This document shows, one piece after another, positions 1 to 14,289 of a DNA stretch of 64,000 nt. This DNA is from Erpobdella octoculata (Eukaryota; Annelida; Clitellata; Hirudinida; Erpobdellidae), in contig OZ022246.1 in the NCBI GenBank assembly GCA_963978895.1, positions 20,961,359 through 21,025,358 on the forward strand, given 5' to 3'. The translations under genes were made by a program, and so were the position numbers. The notes beneath the pieces are model-generated. The model did not search any database. It saw only the letters and a program-made list of their open reading frames with translations, and was not told where the DNA came from. Position 1 is the first letter of the stretch; each line of letters opens with the position of its first letter.

Positions 1-234
1 CTTCTATATCTATATTAAGAAGTCCATGGATTGTATGTGTGTGTGTGTGTGTGTGTGTACAATGTTTTCCTCTGAAGATTAAAAAGAAGACATAATTCTG
101 TTGCACATCGTCAAGCAGAAGGAAGTAATTACACCGATGTTTGTGTATGGATGTGATGTGACGAACGTGTGGACTTAATGACCAAGTCAGTGGACAGAGA
201 ATTACGCTCCCATGCACAAATAATTCTCTGTCAC

Positions 235-345
235 AACACACACTACACTACTGCACGGGCCTATTTTTCACGGCCCGTCCCTATTATACCTGACAAAAAA
301 CCTCGGCCGAGCCCGCTTGAAAAACCTAAAAACCACGACCCGTGC
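235..345 (-). repeat. GGCCCG-rich fragment of Helitron family A
   Basis: Cluster of CGGCCCGTCC, CTCGGCCGAGCCCG and CGACCCGTGCAG motifs matching, in reverse orientation, the GGGCC module of the Helitron at 30601-32039. It is a degenerate piece lying in the AGAP intron. Confidence 0.55.
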
Positions 346-1498
346 AGTACATCAACACACACACACACACACACACGATGCCACGCTTCTAATTACAAAC
401 TATCTCTAAAATGTTCAGACTAAACTTGTCAGCTTTATAATTCTTTGTAAACAACATAAGCAAGACAAACAACATCAATGAAACAGCATCAACCAAAATC
501 CCAAACGTATGTTATCGTGTGATTTACACAGGACTGCGTAACAGCTCGTATCGAGAAAATAAAATCGTAAAATCAATTGAGATGTAAATAAACACCGAAT
601 AATGTAAAAAAAATAATAATTTTACTGAACGCGTCGACGCTACCAGGCACCGAAACATCATAAAAAAATGTACACACCAGATGCACAGACACACCCACAC
701 ACATTTATATAACTACTTTTTTCTCGTTTTTTAGAGACATTATTCATCCCATCGAATCAGTCAGTGTCACACAATTTCACATCTTCTCTAAACGAAGACA
801 AAACGATAAGTTTGAAACGGTGTTGACAAATTAGTCTCGGAACAGCAATCGTGCTACTTCGAAGGGCGCATTGATCACAAAATTGTGCGATTATTCATCG
901 TATATTGTCGAATGTACACAAAGTATGATGATGAGAGAAAGTTAGTCTTCCACTGAGAATTACGTCTATTTTATTTCCTGAACCACGGCCGATTTCTTCC
1001 CAAAACAAACACGAAAACAATTTATTAAACCGCTAGAGATCCCGACCTCAAAGTTTACATCGAGCTCGCTCTATTATTACTGTCTCATTACTGTCAGGCA
1101 TGCAAAATCGTCTTGTCATTTAACTGTCCGACCAGCATCAATGATGGTAATACCAGTAAACAAACAGAGATGTTACATTTCCGGGAGAAAAAAAAACTTT
1201 TAAAGCCGACCCGATGTCCTCGCTAAGCTGGAGCACAGGAAATGATAAAATATTTAAAATGATTTATCTTCTTCATTCTTCCAAACGAATTGCCTCTTAC
1301 CGCCGTCCAACGTATCACCATGGGAACGCAGAATGGAGGAATTCATTAAAAGATCCGCGCAGACGATAACAACGTTTTGTTATATATTCGGCAAACATTT
1401 TGTTTCAATTTAAAACAGAAAAAATATATTGATAAAGTAATCAATCTTAAAATGAAAACAGAAAAAAATTTAATTTAAACAAAAAAAATGACTCCAAC
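346..1498. other. AGAP intron 2 sequence, no further exon seen
   Basis: AT-rich intronic DNA on the 3' side of AGAP exon 2, with a short (CA)n run at 357-376. I searched by eye on the minus strand for the expected P-loop exon (a GNxxSGKS motif) and did not find it. Confidence 0.5.
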
Positions 1499-3469
1499 CA
1501 GTTTCAGGTCCTGAACTGAACGACTCAGAGTCCATTCTTGACTATTTACAAACGCATCTGTCAGGAAAAGATAAGTACAATTTATTATTAACTTTTATCT
1601 AAAAGTAATTTAATGCAAAAATAAAACTAATTATAACAACTCCATTAACGACTAATTTACCGATATTTTATCATTAACTATGAACATATTGATTCTCCCC
1701 AGGTGTAGACAAACAATAACTTTGAACTTGATATTTTCCTGTGGCCAATAGTGACATCTGAGAAGACTATAGGAGATACTTAATAGTCGAATTTTAAATA
1801 TAAATTCTTCCCAAATGTGAACACTAGGGAGCTGAGCTCCATTGTTACGACACACAACATTATGTAAATGAAACTGAACAATAACATGACCAATGAAAAC
1901 AGCTGCTTGGTGGGTCCATCAGAGTACAGATCTACATTAGAGGCAATGCATTAATTAGAATGGTTATCACATAGATGTGTCAATGTCTTAAAAAAATATT
2001 TAATCAAATCAGTCCTATTTGACTACAGAGAAATCAGTCTACATGTGAATGTACCTAAAAAACCCCCACAATCAACCACTGTCCCCCCCTGACCCCGACC
2101 CAGAAACCAGATAATTTAATTAGCATGAAAACCTTCACATATCACCACCAGTTTTCAAACTCTTCTCAGCAAACCCCATGCTGTCTGCATCACCACCAGC
2201 AACTGTACATTCTAACAAAGAAATAAATCTTCCAGAATGTACAGCTTGACTGCCTGTAGAGACTAAACCCCCCCCACACTCACTACAAACATTCGCCCCC
2301 CCTACTGCCCATAAATCATTTGACCATTCTCCCTCAACAGCCAATCTAAATTCGCTTTTGAGAAAAAATGAACATCATGCTAGTTTCTCTGATAAGCAAT
2401 TAAATGCAACTGATAATCTTTTTGAACATGTGCAGCTTTATGAAAATTAAAATGAAATTTAAGAGAACTAATAAAACAAATTAAATTCACTAAAATTATT
2501 CAAGCTGTTTAATAATGAATTGAAATTATCAAGAAAATAAATAAACACACACACACACACATACAACCTGAATCGGTGCATTTATCTGATTCACAATCAG
2601 CAATTCCCTGCCACACAAAACATCCCATGAGATTAAAACAGGGATTATTTGCAATTTCAAAACTTGTTGATGTCTTTGTTTGCCTTAAATTTTTTCTAAC
2701 TATCTCTTCACTAGATTTAAACACTCTCGATTGCTTCTTATTATCCCTTCGGAAAGAAAAAGTTCTGAAACTACTTCTTGAAAAACATTTGTCAATCTTT
2801 GGACTGCAGTTCTCAAAGCTGTTATTCTCCATTGAGCAAATTTAAAAAAAACTAAAAAACATTAATTATTAATAACTATTCTAGACACTTCACCACAGAA
2901 ATGGGCACACGAGCCTACAAAAAATCAACTCATTAATAATCCAAGCCTACAAACTATAAACTAAATACCCATATGTTACCAACAAAACAGAGTGTACAGA
3001 ACTTAATTGACCGGACAAAGAATATTTAAGAAAGGGATTGGCATTTCCACACAATAGCACGCCTGCTTGTTGACCGACCGACTGTTTACACACAATTTTT
3101 TAAGCTTCCATCCTTCACCTTTTAATAAGTTCCCACATTTTTTTCAGAACGGATTTTAAAAAAGAATGCGTAGCTTTCGTTTGGAATTTATTTACTTCAC
3201 ACAATTCACAAGTGAACTGAGAAGTGAATTGTCAACTAAATTATAATTAATAATTAAACTTGCGTCGAAATGAAAACAACAGACGTACCCTCGATGGAAA
3301 GTATGTGGTCTTTGAGTTGTTGCTGTATAGCTGGATTATCAATGTCTTCAATGAGATCGTGAATCGCATAAATACTTGGATGTACACTTTCAAATCTCTG
3401 AATTTCGTCTCTGACGGCTACAGAAATCGCCGTTGGAGACATAGCAAAACCGCATTTGCTTGTCATCAT
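1499..3469 (-). CDS. AGAP: AGAP/centaurin-gamma Arf GTPase-activating protein, first two coding exons (partial)
   Basis: Two minus-strand exons are seen. Exon 1 (3469-3289) starts with two Met codons and encodes the AGAP N-terminal motif RDEIQRFESVHPSIYAIHDL, ending in GAG plus G before a GTACGT donor. Exon 2 (1557-1499) has a CAG acceptor and encodes AFVNSQEWTLSRSVQDLKL before a GTTGGA donor. The split codon restores Asp, giving the family string IED-AFVNSQEWTLSRSV. In known AGAPs this segment directly precedes the GTPase-like (GLD) domain, followed by PH, ArfGAP and ankyrin domains; the proteins act on endosomal trafficking and PI3K signalling. Those later exons are not visible between 1 and 1498, so the gene continues beyond the left edge. 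AGAP1/2/3 cannot be told apart here (fly has one, CenG1A). It is divergent to the KMT2 gene. Confidence 0.85.
2568..2832 (-). CDS. Possible alternative first exon of the AGAP gene
   Basis: An open frame of 88 codons starts at an ATG at 2832 inside AGAP intron 1 and ends at a CAG/GTTGTATG donor in phase 1, the phase needed to join AGAP exon 2. It is Ser/Lys/Arg-rich with several Cys (for example SSFRTFSFRRDNKKQS). I recognise no domain. Human AGAP genes do use alternative 5' exons, so an alternative promoter is possible, but a chance open frame is not excluded; the opposite strand is also open here. Confidence 0.3.
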
Positions 3470-4516
3470 AGCTGTGACCCTAAGCCTAAAATTAAAACTA
3501 TATTTTTGAGTAGAACATCATATCATATCCGGATAGGAAAACCATCGGGATAAGTTTTTAGTACTTTTGAGTTTAATTTGGTAAATAACGACAAATCAAA
3601 TCATCATAAACATTTCAAACGAGTGTTATTGTTATCCTGTAACGTACGAGATTGTTTTTTTTTGCTACACCATCGCCTGGCCCATTCAAATCCATACACA
3701 AATTCGAAACACTCATATCAAGGACCGATCCACGGTTTTGATCGGCAACACATGCACACACACGGACTATAACATACACATAGATATCTATGAACATACA
3801 CATACACAATTAAAACTAAAAAAGAGTAAGAGTTATTAACTTAAAGCGAAAAAATAAATTTATAAAAATAAAAATTTGAATTTACAGTGTTCAATGTTTA
3901 AATTTAATCTAAGTTAGTTTAATAAGTTTACACAAACTACATTTACAAACATTTTTTTTTAAATATTAAAAAATGTTTAGATAAACTTGTTTGTTAAAAA
4001 TCATTTTTTATTAAAAAATAACATAACTATACTGTTTTTAAATATGTTAAATACTTAACCTTTAAATAAACAAAACTAATTTAAAACTTATTAAAATATA
4101 TTTTTCATATAAGTGCTCTAAAAATTTAACAAACAGTTTATCTATTCGGTGCCTAAGGATTTACCAATGTTTATAAGTCCCGAAAGATGGCGCCACGGAG
4201 GTTTTATAAAATTTACATAAATTTTATTGCCGAGCCCAGTTTGCAATTGCATGCATATTGAGCTTGGTCTTTTCGTGGTGTTTTGTACAATTGCAAAAAA
4301 TCGTGAACGCAGATTAAGTAGTTTTCTGAAGAAAGAGTGTAAAAATACTCCCCAAAAACTGTAAAGTGCATGTTATTGTTGTTATCAATGGCCCCACACT
4401 ATGGATACCTTGTTGGGTTTTGGTAAAGATAATTCAATCGGCTATTGGAATAACGGATTATTTATATTTATCGAACTCATGTCTGCAATGGATTATTTGG
4501 AACTCAGCAATCAGAC
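3470..4516. promoter_or_regulatory. Divergent AGAP / KMT2 intergenic promoter region
   Basis: About 1 kb separates the start codons of the two head-to-head genes, so both 5' UTRs and promoters should lie here. At 4184-4194 there is AAGATGGCGCC, close to the animal YY1/Pho consensus AAGATGGCGGC often found just downstream of housekeeping start sites; it lies on the KMT2-sense strand 0.3 kb before the ATG. A short upstream ORF (ATG at 4489) overlaps the KMT2 start in another frame. An in-frame TAA near 4452 precedes the KMT2 ATG. The promoter role is inferred from position. Confidence 0.5.
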
Positions 4517-7500
4517 ATGGCAAATAAGAGAACCTTAAATTTTGATCTGGATGAAAACCATAAACCAAGTAGAAAAAAACAAAGAATATTTGATGAACAT
4601 CATAATGAAACCATTAGTAAAAATTTCCCATCACCTGTTCCACAAGCAGATGGTTTTTCAGATGAAGTTGAGGATAGAAATGCAAGATTTGATCCGAATC
4701 CATCGTTGCCTCTAACTAATATTTCACGCTTCACTGCTAACTATGCACCTTTACAACAAATGGGGCCACATGTACAAAATGCACCAGAGAACTACTTTTC
4801 TTCAAAATTTCCAAATTTGCCTGTTGGGGAGAGGAACATCAGTTCAGGAAGACCACTCGATGCATTCATGCCACATTTCAATATGCCACAGAGGATGTTC
4901 AAGATGCCGCACAATAATTTCGAGCCACCGAGAAACTTCAATCAGGTTCCGTTTCAGTTTTTTCCTCACGAAATTTCTCGTTTTCGAGAAGAGGAACCAA
5001 ACAGAATGGAGAACTCAGATTTTCAATTGGCCCAGTTTAACAATGGCCTCAGACCCAATATGCCATATCCAGAATATATAAAATCAACTTTTACAAATCA
5101 AAATCCTTACATGAGAGAAGTTTCTTTTGCCAGTTCTGTCGGAAGTGAATTTTCAGCAAGGGATCTACAGAATTCTTATGCTGGACCACCACTTTCATTC
5201 CCAGTCATGAATGGACTGCCTGCAGGATTTAGTCAAAAATTTCCGTACTCCAACGTAGAAAAGAATGCCAATATTATAAACAACTTGCCACAAAAAGAAA
5301 AGTCGTTTTGTCATGATTCTTTTCTTTCTAACGAAGCAAATAGCTTTAGCAATTCTTTGAACAATGGAGTCAAATTATTGCCCGGTCACTTTCCCTACCC
5401 TCTCAAAGTTTTCAACATTCCACCCAGTTCAATGAGAGACGCTCCCCAAGAACCTTCTTCTATGCAATTTGCTCACCAGAGAGAGCAATTATCACCGTTT
5501 GTCTCCCACCCTCATCTTTTTCAACCACAAGCATTAAATTCATTTCCCAGGCGTTTTCAGTGGAATTCTGCCATATTCGGTGCTAGGGATGGTGTCGGCC
5601 CATTTCCGGCAAGGCCTTTCTTACCCTCCAACATGGATACTTTGAAAGATGAATCTGTGCCAGACTTAAAGTCCAGACAAATGGAAACTTCAGATGTTCA
5701 GAACTCATCGAAATCTTTCAAGGATTATCCAATGAAGATGATTGAGAATTTTTCGGCAACTCATTTCAGTTCTTCCAAATCTTTTCCTCTTGGTGCTACG
5801 GGCGACGATCTTTTTCCAAAAGATTTACAATCTGGAGGAGACTTGCACAAATACAACAACCAGTCTATAAGTCATGAAACCCCTCACAGCAATACTCTGG
5901 TATGTTTTAAAATGTAGTAAATTCAAGATTAATTTTCAATATCGAGTTAATTAATCTCATTCTTACTCTTTCTATAGCCGTCTAGTCATCATAAGGACAA
6001 CCGCTCTTCTGATGTTTACGCAAATAAATCTGGAGACAAGCAACAGTAAGTATGATTTAATTTTCTTTAATTGGTTAAAACTGCTTATTTATTACAATAA
6101 ATTATTTTTATTTATGAAATTTATTGCAATGAATGAATGAATTATTATAATTTTTTTATAATACTTTATAGTCCTTTAACCAGATGTTTTAAGATATAGC
6201 AGTATGTAGGAACTACTAAATTACTTCCTGTCATGGATCATAATTTGATCCTTTTAACTGTTCCCTCCTCCTCTATCCAGGCACGGGATTGGCTCGCAAT
6301 TGCAAGGCGGAGTTGTTCAAAAGTTTTATTTATAGTAGTTTAGAGTCTTCAACACCAGGTGTTTTAAGACTTTGATAGCAGTATGTCAGAAATACCAAAG
6401 TACTTCTTTTTGCAGATCATAATTTGATCTTTTTTTCTTCCCTCCTCTTTTTTCCAAGCTTGGGACAGGCTCCACTAAATTAAATTAATGAAATTTTTTG
6501 AAAAAATTGATCTTATGTGATTTTTCTTCATAGTTTCTTTTGATTGTTTTTCTGATTTCTTTTATAATTTCTTTAGATGTTCATTTTTTTTATTTATTTA
6601 TTACAATAATGTCATTAAAGCAACTTTCATTTCATGTGATCTTACATTGTACAACATTCTGTTGTACCTATAATGACACTGAAGACTTGGCAGACTGATC
6701 AGACTTTTCTGGTAAAATGGCTTTTCATAAGGAGTCCTTTATCCTCATTAGCCAATTTGCTTTTTAATTTCAGTAATACACTGGCGGGATTACCCTGCAT
6801 TGCTTGGGGGTTTTTAGAGGGTTTTCTATTGTTTTTTCTCCCTCTCTTGTCTTTTCTTTCTCTTTCTTTTTCTTTCTTCCTCCCATTGCCTTCCCTGCTT
6901 GTTCTCCTGCTCCTGGTCGCTCTCCTGTTCCTTCTCGCTCTTCCACTTCCTCTCCCTTTCATAGTCGCTCTTCTGCTCTCACTCTTTTCCCAATCCCGCT
7001 CGTTCTCCCGCATGCTTTCCCGCCCTCGCTCGGTCTCCAGCTCCTTTTCTTTCTTCCTCTCCCTCCTAACTTCTTTTTGCCCTTAAAACATAAAATAGAT
7101 TTGTTAAAAGTTTTAAAAATCTATTTAAATGATTTCAATTTTTTTTTATTTTCTTTTTTTATTTCAATTACTGTTTTGTAATTAATTTCAATTAATCATT
7201 TATTAATATTTTTAATGCATTTCAATTAATTATATATTAACATTTTTTAATGCATTTTAATTAATCATATATTACTACTTTAATGCATTTCAATTATTTG
7301 TATATTAATCTTTTTTAATGTATTTTATTTAATCATATATTAATAAATTTAATGTATTTTAAATAATTGTATATTAATAATTTTAATGTATTTCAAATAA
7401 TTGTTTATTATTTATTTTTTATGGTATTTTAATTAATGTTAATGGTTTGTAATTTGTAAGGAATTAATTATGAGAGGGTTTATAATGCTTTTTACTGTTG

Positions 7501-10500
7501 CATAAAAAATGGTTAGAGTATTTTATATTTTATTAAGTTTCTAACAATGATTAGTAATTTAGAGGTTAATTGGCAGCTTTTACATTAAAATGATGATCAT
7601 TTGTTATTTATTTAGAACTCAAGAAATTAATCCAAAAGAACCAAATTCAAAGCAGCATGGTCCTTTGAATGAAAAAAGTTTGTGCATTTTTACTGAATTG
7701 AGTTTATTATTATTCTTATTCTTCTTATTATTACAACAATATGTTATTGTTACAGTGTGTTTTATTATAATGATGATGATGATGAATGTGATGGTGATGA
7801 TAAATGTTAATAGCAATGATTTACAAATATACAAAAATTTTTGTTAGAGAAATGTAAGTCAGTTTTGAAGTAATTTTAGAGTTGTGGATTTGTACGTCAT
7901 GTCAGATTTGCTCTGTCACATCATTTTTTGGTTTTCATCTCAATCTATTTTTATATTAATTTACTATGAATTAAATCTTTATGCTCATGGCAGCGTTGTT
8001 TGTGTAGATTCAAAGATCCAGAACTCTTTTGCACAAGTAGTGTGCAAAGCGCTGTATGGTAGGCAGTTTTTACCGCTTTTAAAGTGTTGCATTGATTGCC
8101 AGTTAGAACACAAAGTCGCAACTTTAATGTACAAAATAGAAGTGCACTGTATCTTCATGATAATGCAAATGACTGCCATCGTTTGACTTGACACACATGG
8201 ATCATTGACTGTGCGCAGTTTAAACACTTTCTGGAAAAAAAACTGAAACTGCCACTCATGCTTTTTGTATTGCTGCTTCAAAAATCTGGAAGAAACTAAC
8301 CATTAAAGTTTAAAACATCACTAAATGCATTCTTTTCTCAAGAGTCACCTTTTCAGCAAAGTTTTGACCTGAGTTTTGTGTGCCTCTGAATCACGACCAC
8401 TGAATGGCGGTGACACGTGTAATGCTGCATATAAATTTACATTGATTTATTGATTGAACCTGCTTTTTTCCCTCTGCACAATTGATAAAGCAATGCATCA
8501 AAGCTCTCTGATCACAATAGAGACTGTTTCAGCTGTGTGTGTTCAACCTTTCCAAGTCTCACGGAGGCATCCATGCTGCTGTGATAAAACCACAATGAAA
8601 AAATGTTGAATATAGTTTTCTTCTCAATCAATTCCTATGTGCTAATAACCATACTCTTCAATTTTTGAAGATTTGATTCAATAATTTCTTTATATGTTTA
8701 GCTCCTCTATTGTGTGAATTTTTCTGCTATTTCTATTAAAAAGGCATTGTTTTATATCTGAAAAACTCTCGTTTGATCATCAGCAGCTGATGGCAGATTA
8801 GGATTCAGCCTTCACAAACTACCTACCGTCCATAAGAAATTGATTACTTTATACCAGAAAAAATGTGTTTATCTGTGTAATAGAGAACAATACATTTAAA
8901 TGGTTTTTTCTTAAATTTAAATTTCAGAAAGTAGAAAAAATAAAAAAGCCGACGAGCAATCTAAATACGAGTCGTGGTTGAGTGAAAGAAAGTACATGTT
9001 ATTGGATAGAATTAGTCAACTGGAGAAAATGTTGGAGCAGGAGAAACTTGCCAAACTTTCTCTTCCAGCTTCGTCGTCCCACACAAACTACAGTCTACAA
9101 AATCTACCGCACATGGAGAAGGCACTGCTGCAGCTTAAAAAAGATCTAAGTGAACATGAAATTTTAGTGAAAGTCTTTACTGAATCAAAGGTTTTTCATT
9201 AAAAATTGCTTTTTTTAAATTAATTCAAATAAATAAAATAAACTTGTTGAATTTTCAGAATTCCACAAGCAAAAACGTAAAACAAGGTATGTGAATGTAT
9301 TTGGTTTTTTTTTATATTAAAAAAATCTTATTTTGTATCTTATTTATTCAAAATAGAAAAACCAAATCGTCCAACGAAACGTAACAACAGCAATCTTCCA
9401 CAAAGCTCAACCAACGGTTCTCTTATTACCCCGCACTTCCAACCTGCAGAAGTTTCTCATGTTTCTCCAACGTTGAGTCCTGCAAAGCAATCTTACGCAC
9501 CCAGTAGGTTTCAAGTGATGTCACAAGTAGCTATTTAAATGTTTGATTGATTTATTTTTTTTTATATTATGACCTGTTTATAGATAACTCAGCAGAACCA
9601 ATCAAAAGCCACAAAAGTCCTGTAAAGTTTGATAGCCTGCCAATGCCAACTATTTTGGAACCCTCTGTGACACCTTTGTATATACCTTCTCTTCCCGGGA
9701 TGTCTACAGCAGATGGTAAGTTGTTTAAACTATTCAATTCAGGAGCAGTTCATATTTGTATTTAATTTTCATTTCAGCAAAAACCTCAGGAATGAAATTT
9801 AGTGGCCAAAGTAAATTCAAACCATCGGATGCCTTAGAAGAAATTGACTCGTTGAACGATGATGATATTGACCGTTAGTTTCGTCTCGTTTTAAATTCGA
9901 ATGGGTGCCGGTTTTTTAGCGGTGAGGTATTTCCCGGTTGACCTGAGAGGTTCGAATCTTGCTGGTGTCACCGGCATTCCGCAAGGGGTGTGGGTAGGCA
10001 TGTGCTCTGTGAAATGGGGTAAGGAGTAAGTAAAGTAAGATAAGTGATTCGCGTGGCCTAGAGATCTAAGGGCTACGTCAAACAAGTCATACTTTAAGTT
10101 CATTCGAGTTTTTAATTATTTGTATATAATTTGTAAAATTCCATTGAATCTTCTACTTATTGTAAGTTAAATGATTGTTTTTCTATGCAGAGATGACAAT
10201 GAGCGTCTTCAGCAAGGTGAGTTATGATTTGCGATGTTTATTAGTTGTTATTTTCTGCATTGCAACGTTAGAATTTTTTGACGTTTATTCCAGAAAGCGG
10301 TCGAAAGATATAACAACCGAGACGTGGAGGAATTGACTGCGGATGAATCGAGTAAACGTGCGTTAATTATTTCCCAATGTTAATCAAAAAAATAATTTGT
10401 ATTAATTATTTCCCAATGTAAAACGAAAAAAAGAATTTTTATTCTAAATTAAGCCGTTTTTAATTTGAAGACTTTGGAATGAGAGTGACAAGTGATTGGC

Positions 10501-11619
10501 TGGTTGCCCAACAGCTGAACTTCTCTGTCGAATCGTGCTCTCAGTGTTGTAGGCCGCTGCATGAAGTTTATAAAGAAGAACGAAATACTATTGAAGTAAG
10601 TTTATTTAATTTCATTTTGTCAGTTTCATTTTTAGGACCCGCCCATTCCTTAGGCACGAAACTCCAAGGCTCAGCACAATTGTAGAGCTCTACTTCGGGC
10701 TACTTGATAAATCTTTCGATAATAATTAGACTTCATTGCAGGTTTTTGGTATCATATTTTTGAGGAGATAAAACTTTTAGAAAGGTGTAAATTATCACTA
10801 ATTTAAAAATAAGATTTATAAATATGTTTCAATTCAGGTGTCCAGTGGGAATATCAGTTATTTGACGAAATTCTGCTGTGCCGACTGTATGGATAAGTAC
10901 AATCATTCGGGAAAAATATACGAAAAATATGAAGACATGAAAGAAGGTACCCTAGCCATTATCGTATTTAAAATTATCTACATCATTGTGTTTTTGTATG
11001 AGATAATTATTTTGGGTTTTGTACAGAATTTTGTGATAGCAAGCTCAACTTCACAGATCTAAACAGCACGCTGATATACGATGCCGATAATGAAATGGCT
11101 AACAAAACCTTACCCCATGACATATCTTCTGAAGATGTCTTGACAGGTGCCATACGTTCCTCTTCTGTAAGTTTTCTTTTCTTGATAAGTAATAAAAAAT
11201 GCTTTTTATGAGGCAGAAGAAATCATTGATATTTTTCCAATGAATATTTTGAAATTACTTTATTTATTTATTTTTAATTTTTTTAAACAGAAGAAGCAAA
11301 AATGGAAAAACGAAAGGTATGGATCCTGGAGTGTGATTTTCCACTCAAAAAAAAGATTTAAGAAAGAAAACCCGGGATCAGAAAAAAAGGTTGGTTATTT
11401 CTGCACGAGTGGATAAGTTTGTTAATGCTTCATTTAATTATATATGATACTAGCGGGATACCCGGCGTTGCCGGGGCTTTTTAGAGGTTTTTCTAATGTT
11501 TGTCTCTCTTGCTCCCGTTTCCTTTCCCGCTTGCTCTCATGCTCCGGTCGCTTTCCTGCTCCCGCTCGCAATTATGTCCTTTTTTATAGAGAAATGCATA
11601 TATTAAAATATTTTATAAA

Positions 11620-11669
<50 letters not shown>

Positions 11670-14201
11670 TGCATTTTCCTATAAAAAGGACATAATTGCA
11701 CCTTATTGTTTTTCCAAAATAAATTTTTATAATAATTTAAAAAAAATATTTTAAATAGCCTACAATCTATCCTCAGACCTACCAAATGTATACAAAAAAT
11801 TTCATACAAATCGGTTCAGCCGTTTCGGAGGAGTTTGAAGTCAAACACTATGACACGAGATTTTTATATATATAGATAGATACATAATATATAAAGTTAA
11901 TGTGTTTAATTATATTATACAAAATGTTAATGTTTCATATATTAACATTTATTATACATTATTATATTATACAACAGAGCGTGAATGCACTGCAATCAGT
12001 TACAGTGCCATCTAACATAGTGGATGAACGGATTTGCATGTTATGTGGAGATGTTGGTGATGGAGATGGTAATGGAGCTGGAAGGTAGGTTATAAATATA
12101 ATTGATGTATTTATATTAGAAATATTTTATAAATTACTTTAAGAAATATTTTATTCATTTCTTTAAGAAATATTTTATAATTTTCTATTAGAAATGTTTC
12201 TATTACAAGTGTTCTATATATTTATATTTAAGATGTTCTATCAGAAATACTCGTATTTTTTCGATGGGTTACGTTCCATATATACAATTTTACGGATAAT
12301 AATCGTTCGAATTGATAAATTTTTTTATGTAATTATACATTTATTCTTAAAATAATCTCAAATCACCAGGCTACTGATTGCTGACGTGGACAAATGGGTG
12401 CATGCCAATTGTTCGCTGTGGTCGATCAACGTCTACGAAGCACTCGACGGGACTCTCGTCGGTTCAAAGTTCCTCCTGGAACCTCAGCAGCAGCCGACCA
12501 CGTCTGTCTGCATCCACTGCAAACAGCCCGGTGCCACGATCATGTGTTTCCTTCCGAATTGTGGCGTCAGGTTCCATCTTAAGTGTGCACTCTTGTCGGA
12601 TGTGTGCTTTCTCGAAAATAAAGTTAGACGATTTGATTTGTTTGATCTTGTTCTAACCTGTTTTTTTCATTTTTTTTTATCATTTGCTGGGAACCACACA
12701 AGTGTAGAGTTCAGATTGGTTAATACTACAGATTATTTTTTTTTAATATATATTTAATTGTAATTATTTATTTATTCATTATGTAAATTTTTGTAGGTCA
12801 CTTATTGCAAAGGTCATTGTCCTAAAAACATGATGAGTTCCATAATTGGTGACATTTCTATAAAAAGAAGAGTTTGCATTGAGAGGCGAGAAAGTCATCA
12901 AGTTGCCAAGTTAGATTTTGTTTTTATTGCGTAGATTTGCTTTTTGGTTGCTGCTCATTGTGAGTCATGCGAAAAATGTGGCTTAATGTCCATGTTTTAT
13001 GTTTTTATTCTGATTAGAGAAGACTATCTGTTGGTTGAATTTGTAATCGCGATTTAATTGGATGCAGGATGTTAAGAGAGGAGGAGCCAGAAAATTTCTG
13101 TTTGAGATCAGGCAATCTGGTTGTTCATAATATCGGCCATCTCCTTCCTCAGCATGTTCAAACTCTCAAATTCAATACTAATAGTGACATCTACCCTGTA
13201 AGATTTCTTAAAAAGATTTTTTATTATTTACTTTGATGTTATAAACTAGAAATAGACCGTCAAAGATGAAGGATTTTTTTAAGTTTCATTATATATTATT
13301 TTTCGATTGCAGCGCCACCTCTTTTGATCATTAGGACTGACAGTGTACAATTACGTAATAACTTTTATTACACGCCTGCGCGCACTAATTTTAGCAACTG
13401 CTCGCCACGTTATGCGAAATTGATAACATACATACATACATACATACATACATACATACATACATACATACATACATACATACATACAGACATAGGAAAT
13501 TATGTATGTAGATTTGATATGACTTAGGAGAATAATTTTTCGAGTTTAATAAAACAAATTTTTTGCGATCGATTTATAGAGTTACGACCATGAAATTATT
13601 TTTAACTTATTTTCCACTCTCCAGGCCGGTTTCAAGAGCACGAGGTTCTACTGGAGCTGCAAGGACTTGCATCGGAGATGTCAATATGTATGTAGCATCG
13701 TCGAGAGTTGTGGTGCTCCTCTCTTTAAGATACAAATCAAAGATGGTGACGGTGATGATGATAATGACGATGCTGGTCTTGTCTATGAGAGCTCAAGCTG
13801 TACAGGTGAGTTCATGTTTACGTTTATGAGAGTTCAAGCTGTACAGGTAGGTTCGTGAGTACATTTAGCTCTATGTAACATAAGAGGTAAAACTAGTTTA
13901 TTATTTATAAATAAATAAGTTCATCAGAGTTTGTTTAATGAAAATCTTTATTTTATTTTGAGATTTTGGTTTGTGATATGATGCTCGTGAACAGTGCCAA
14001 GATAAAAAAAAAATTTTTTGTTTTCTACCTGCTAGAGTTTGAAGAAAAACATTTAAATTAACTTTAACAATGTTATAGAACAATGTTTTTTTCATTTATT
14101 ATCATTTTTAAAAACTTTCTAGTCACTTTTAATATGTGAATCTTTAAACAGCCCACTTCGTAAAATTAAATTAGTTTTTTTCTTTATTTCGTATTGAAAT
14201 T

Positions 14202-14289
<88 letters not shown>

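Noticed and set aside
2135..2344. Minus-strand frame in AGAP intron 1
   Set aside because: No ATG at its start, no splice phase that fits, Gly-rich low complexity.
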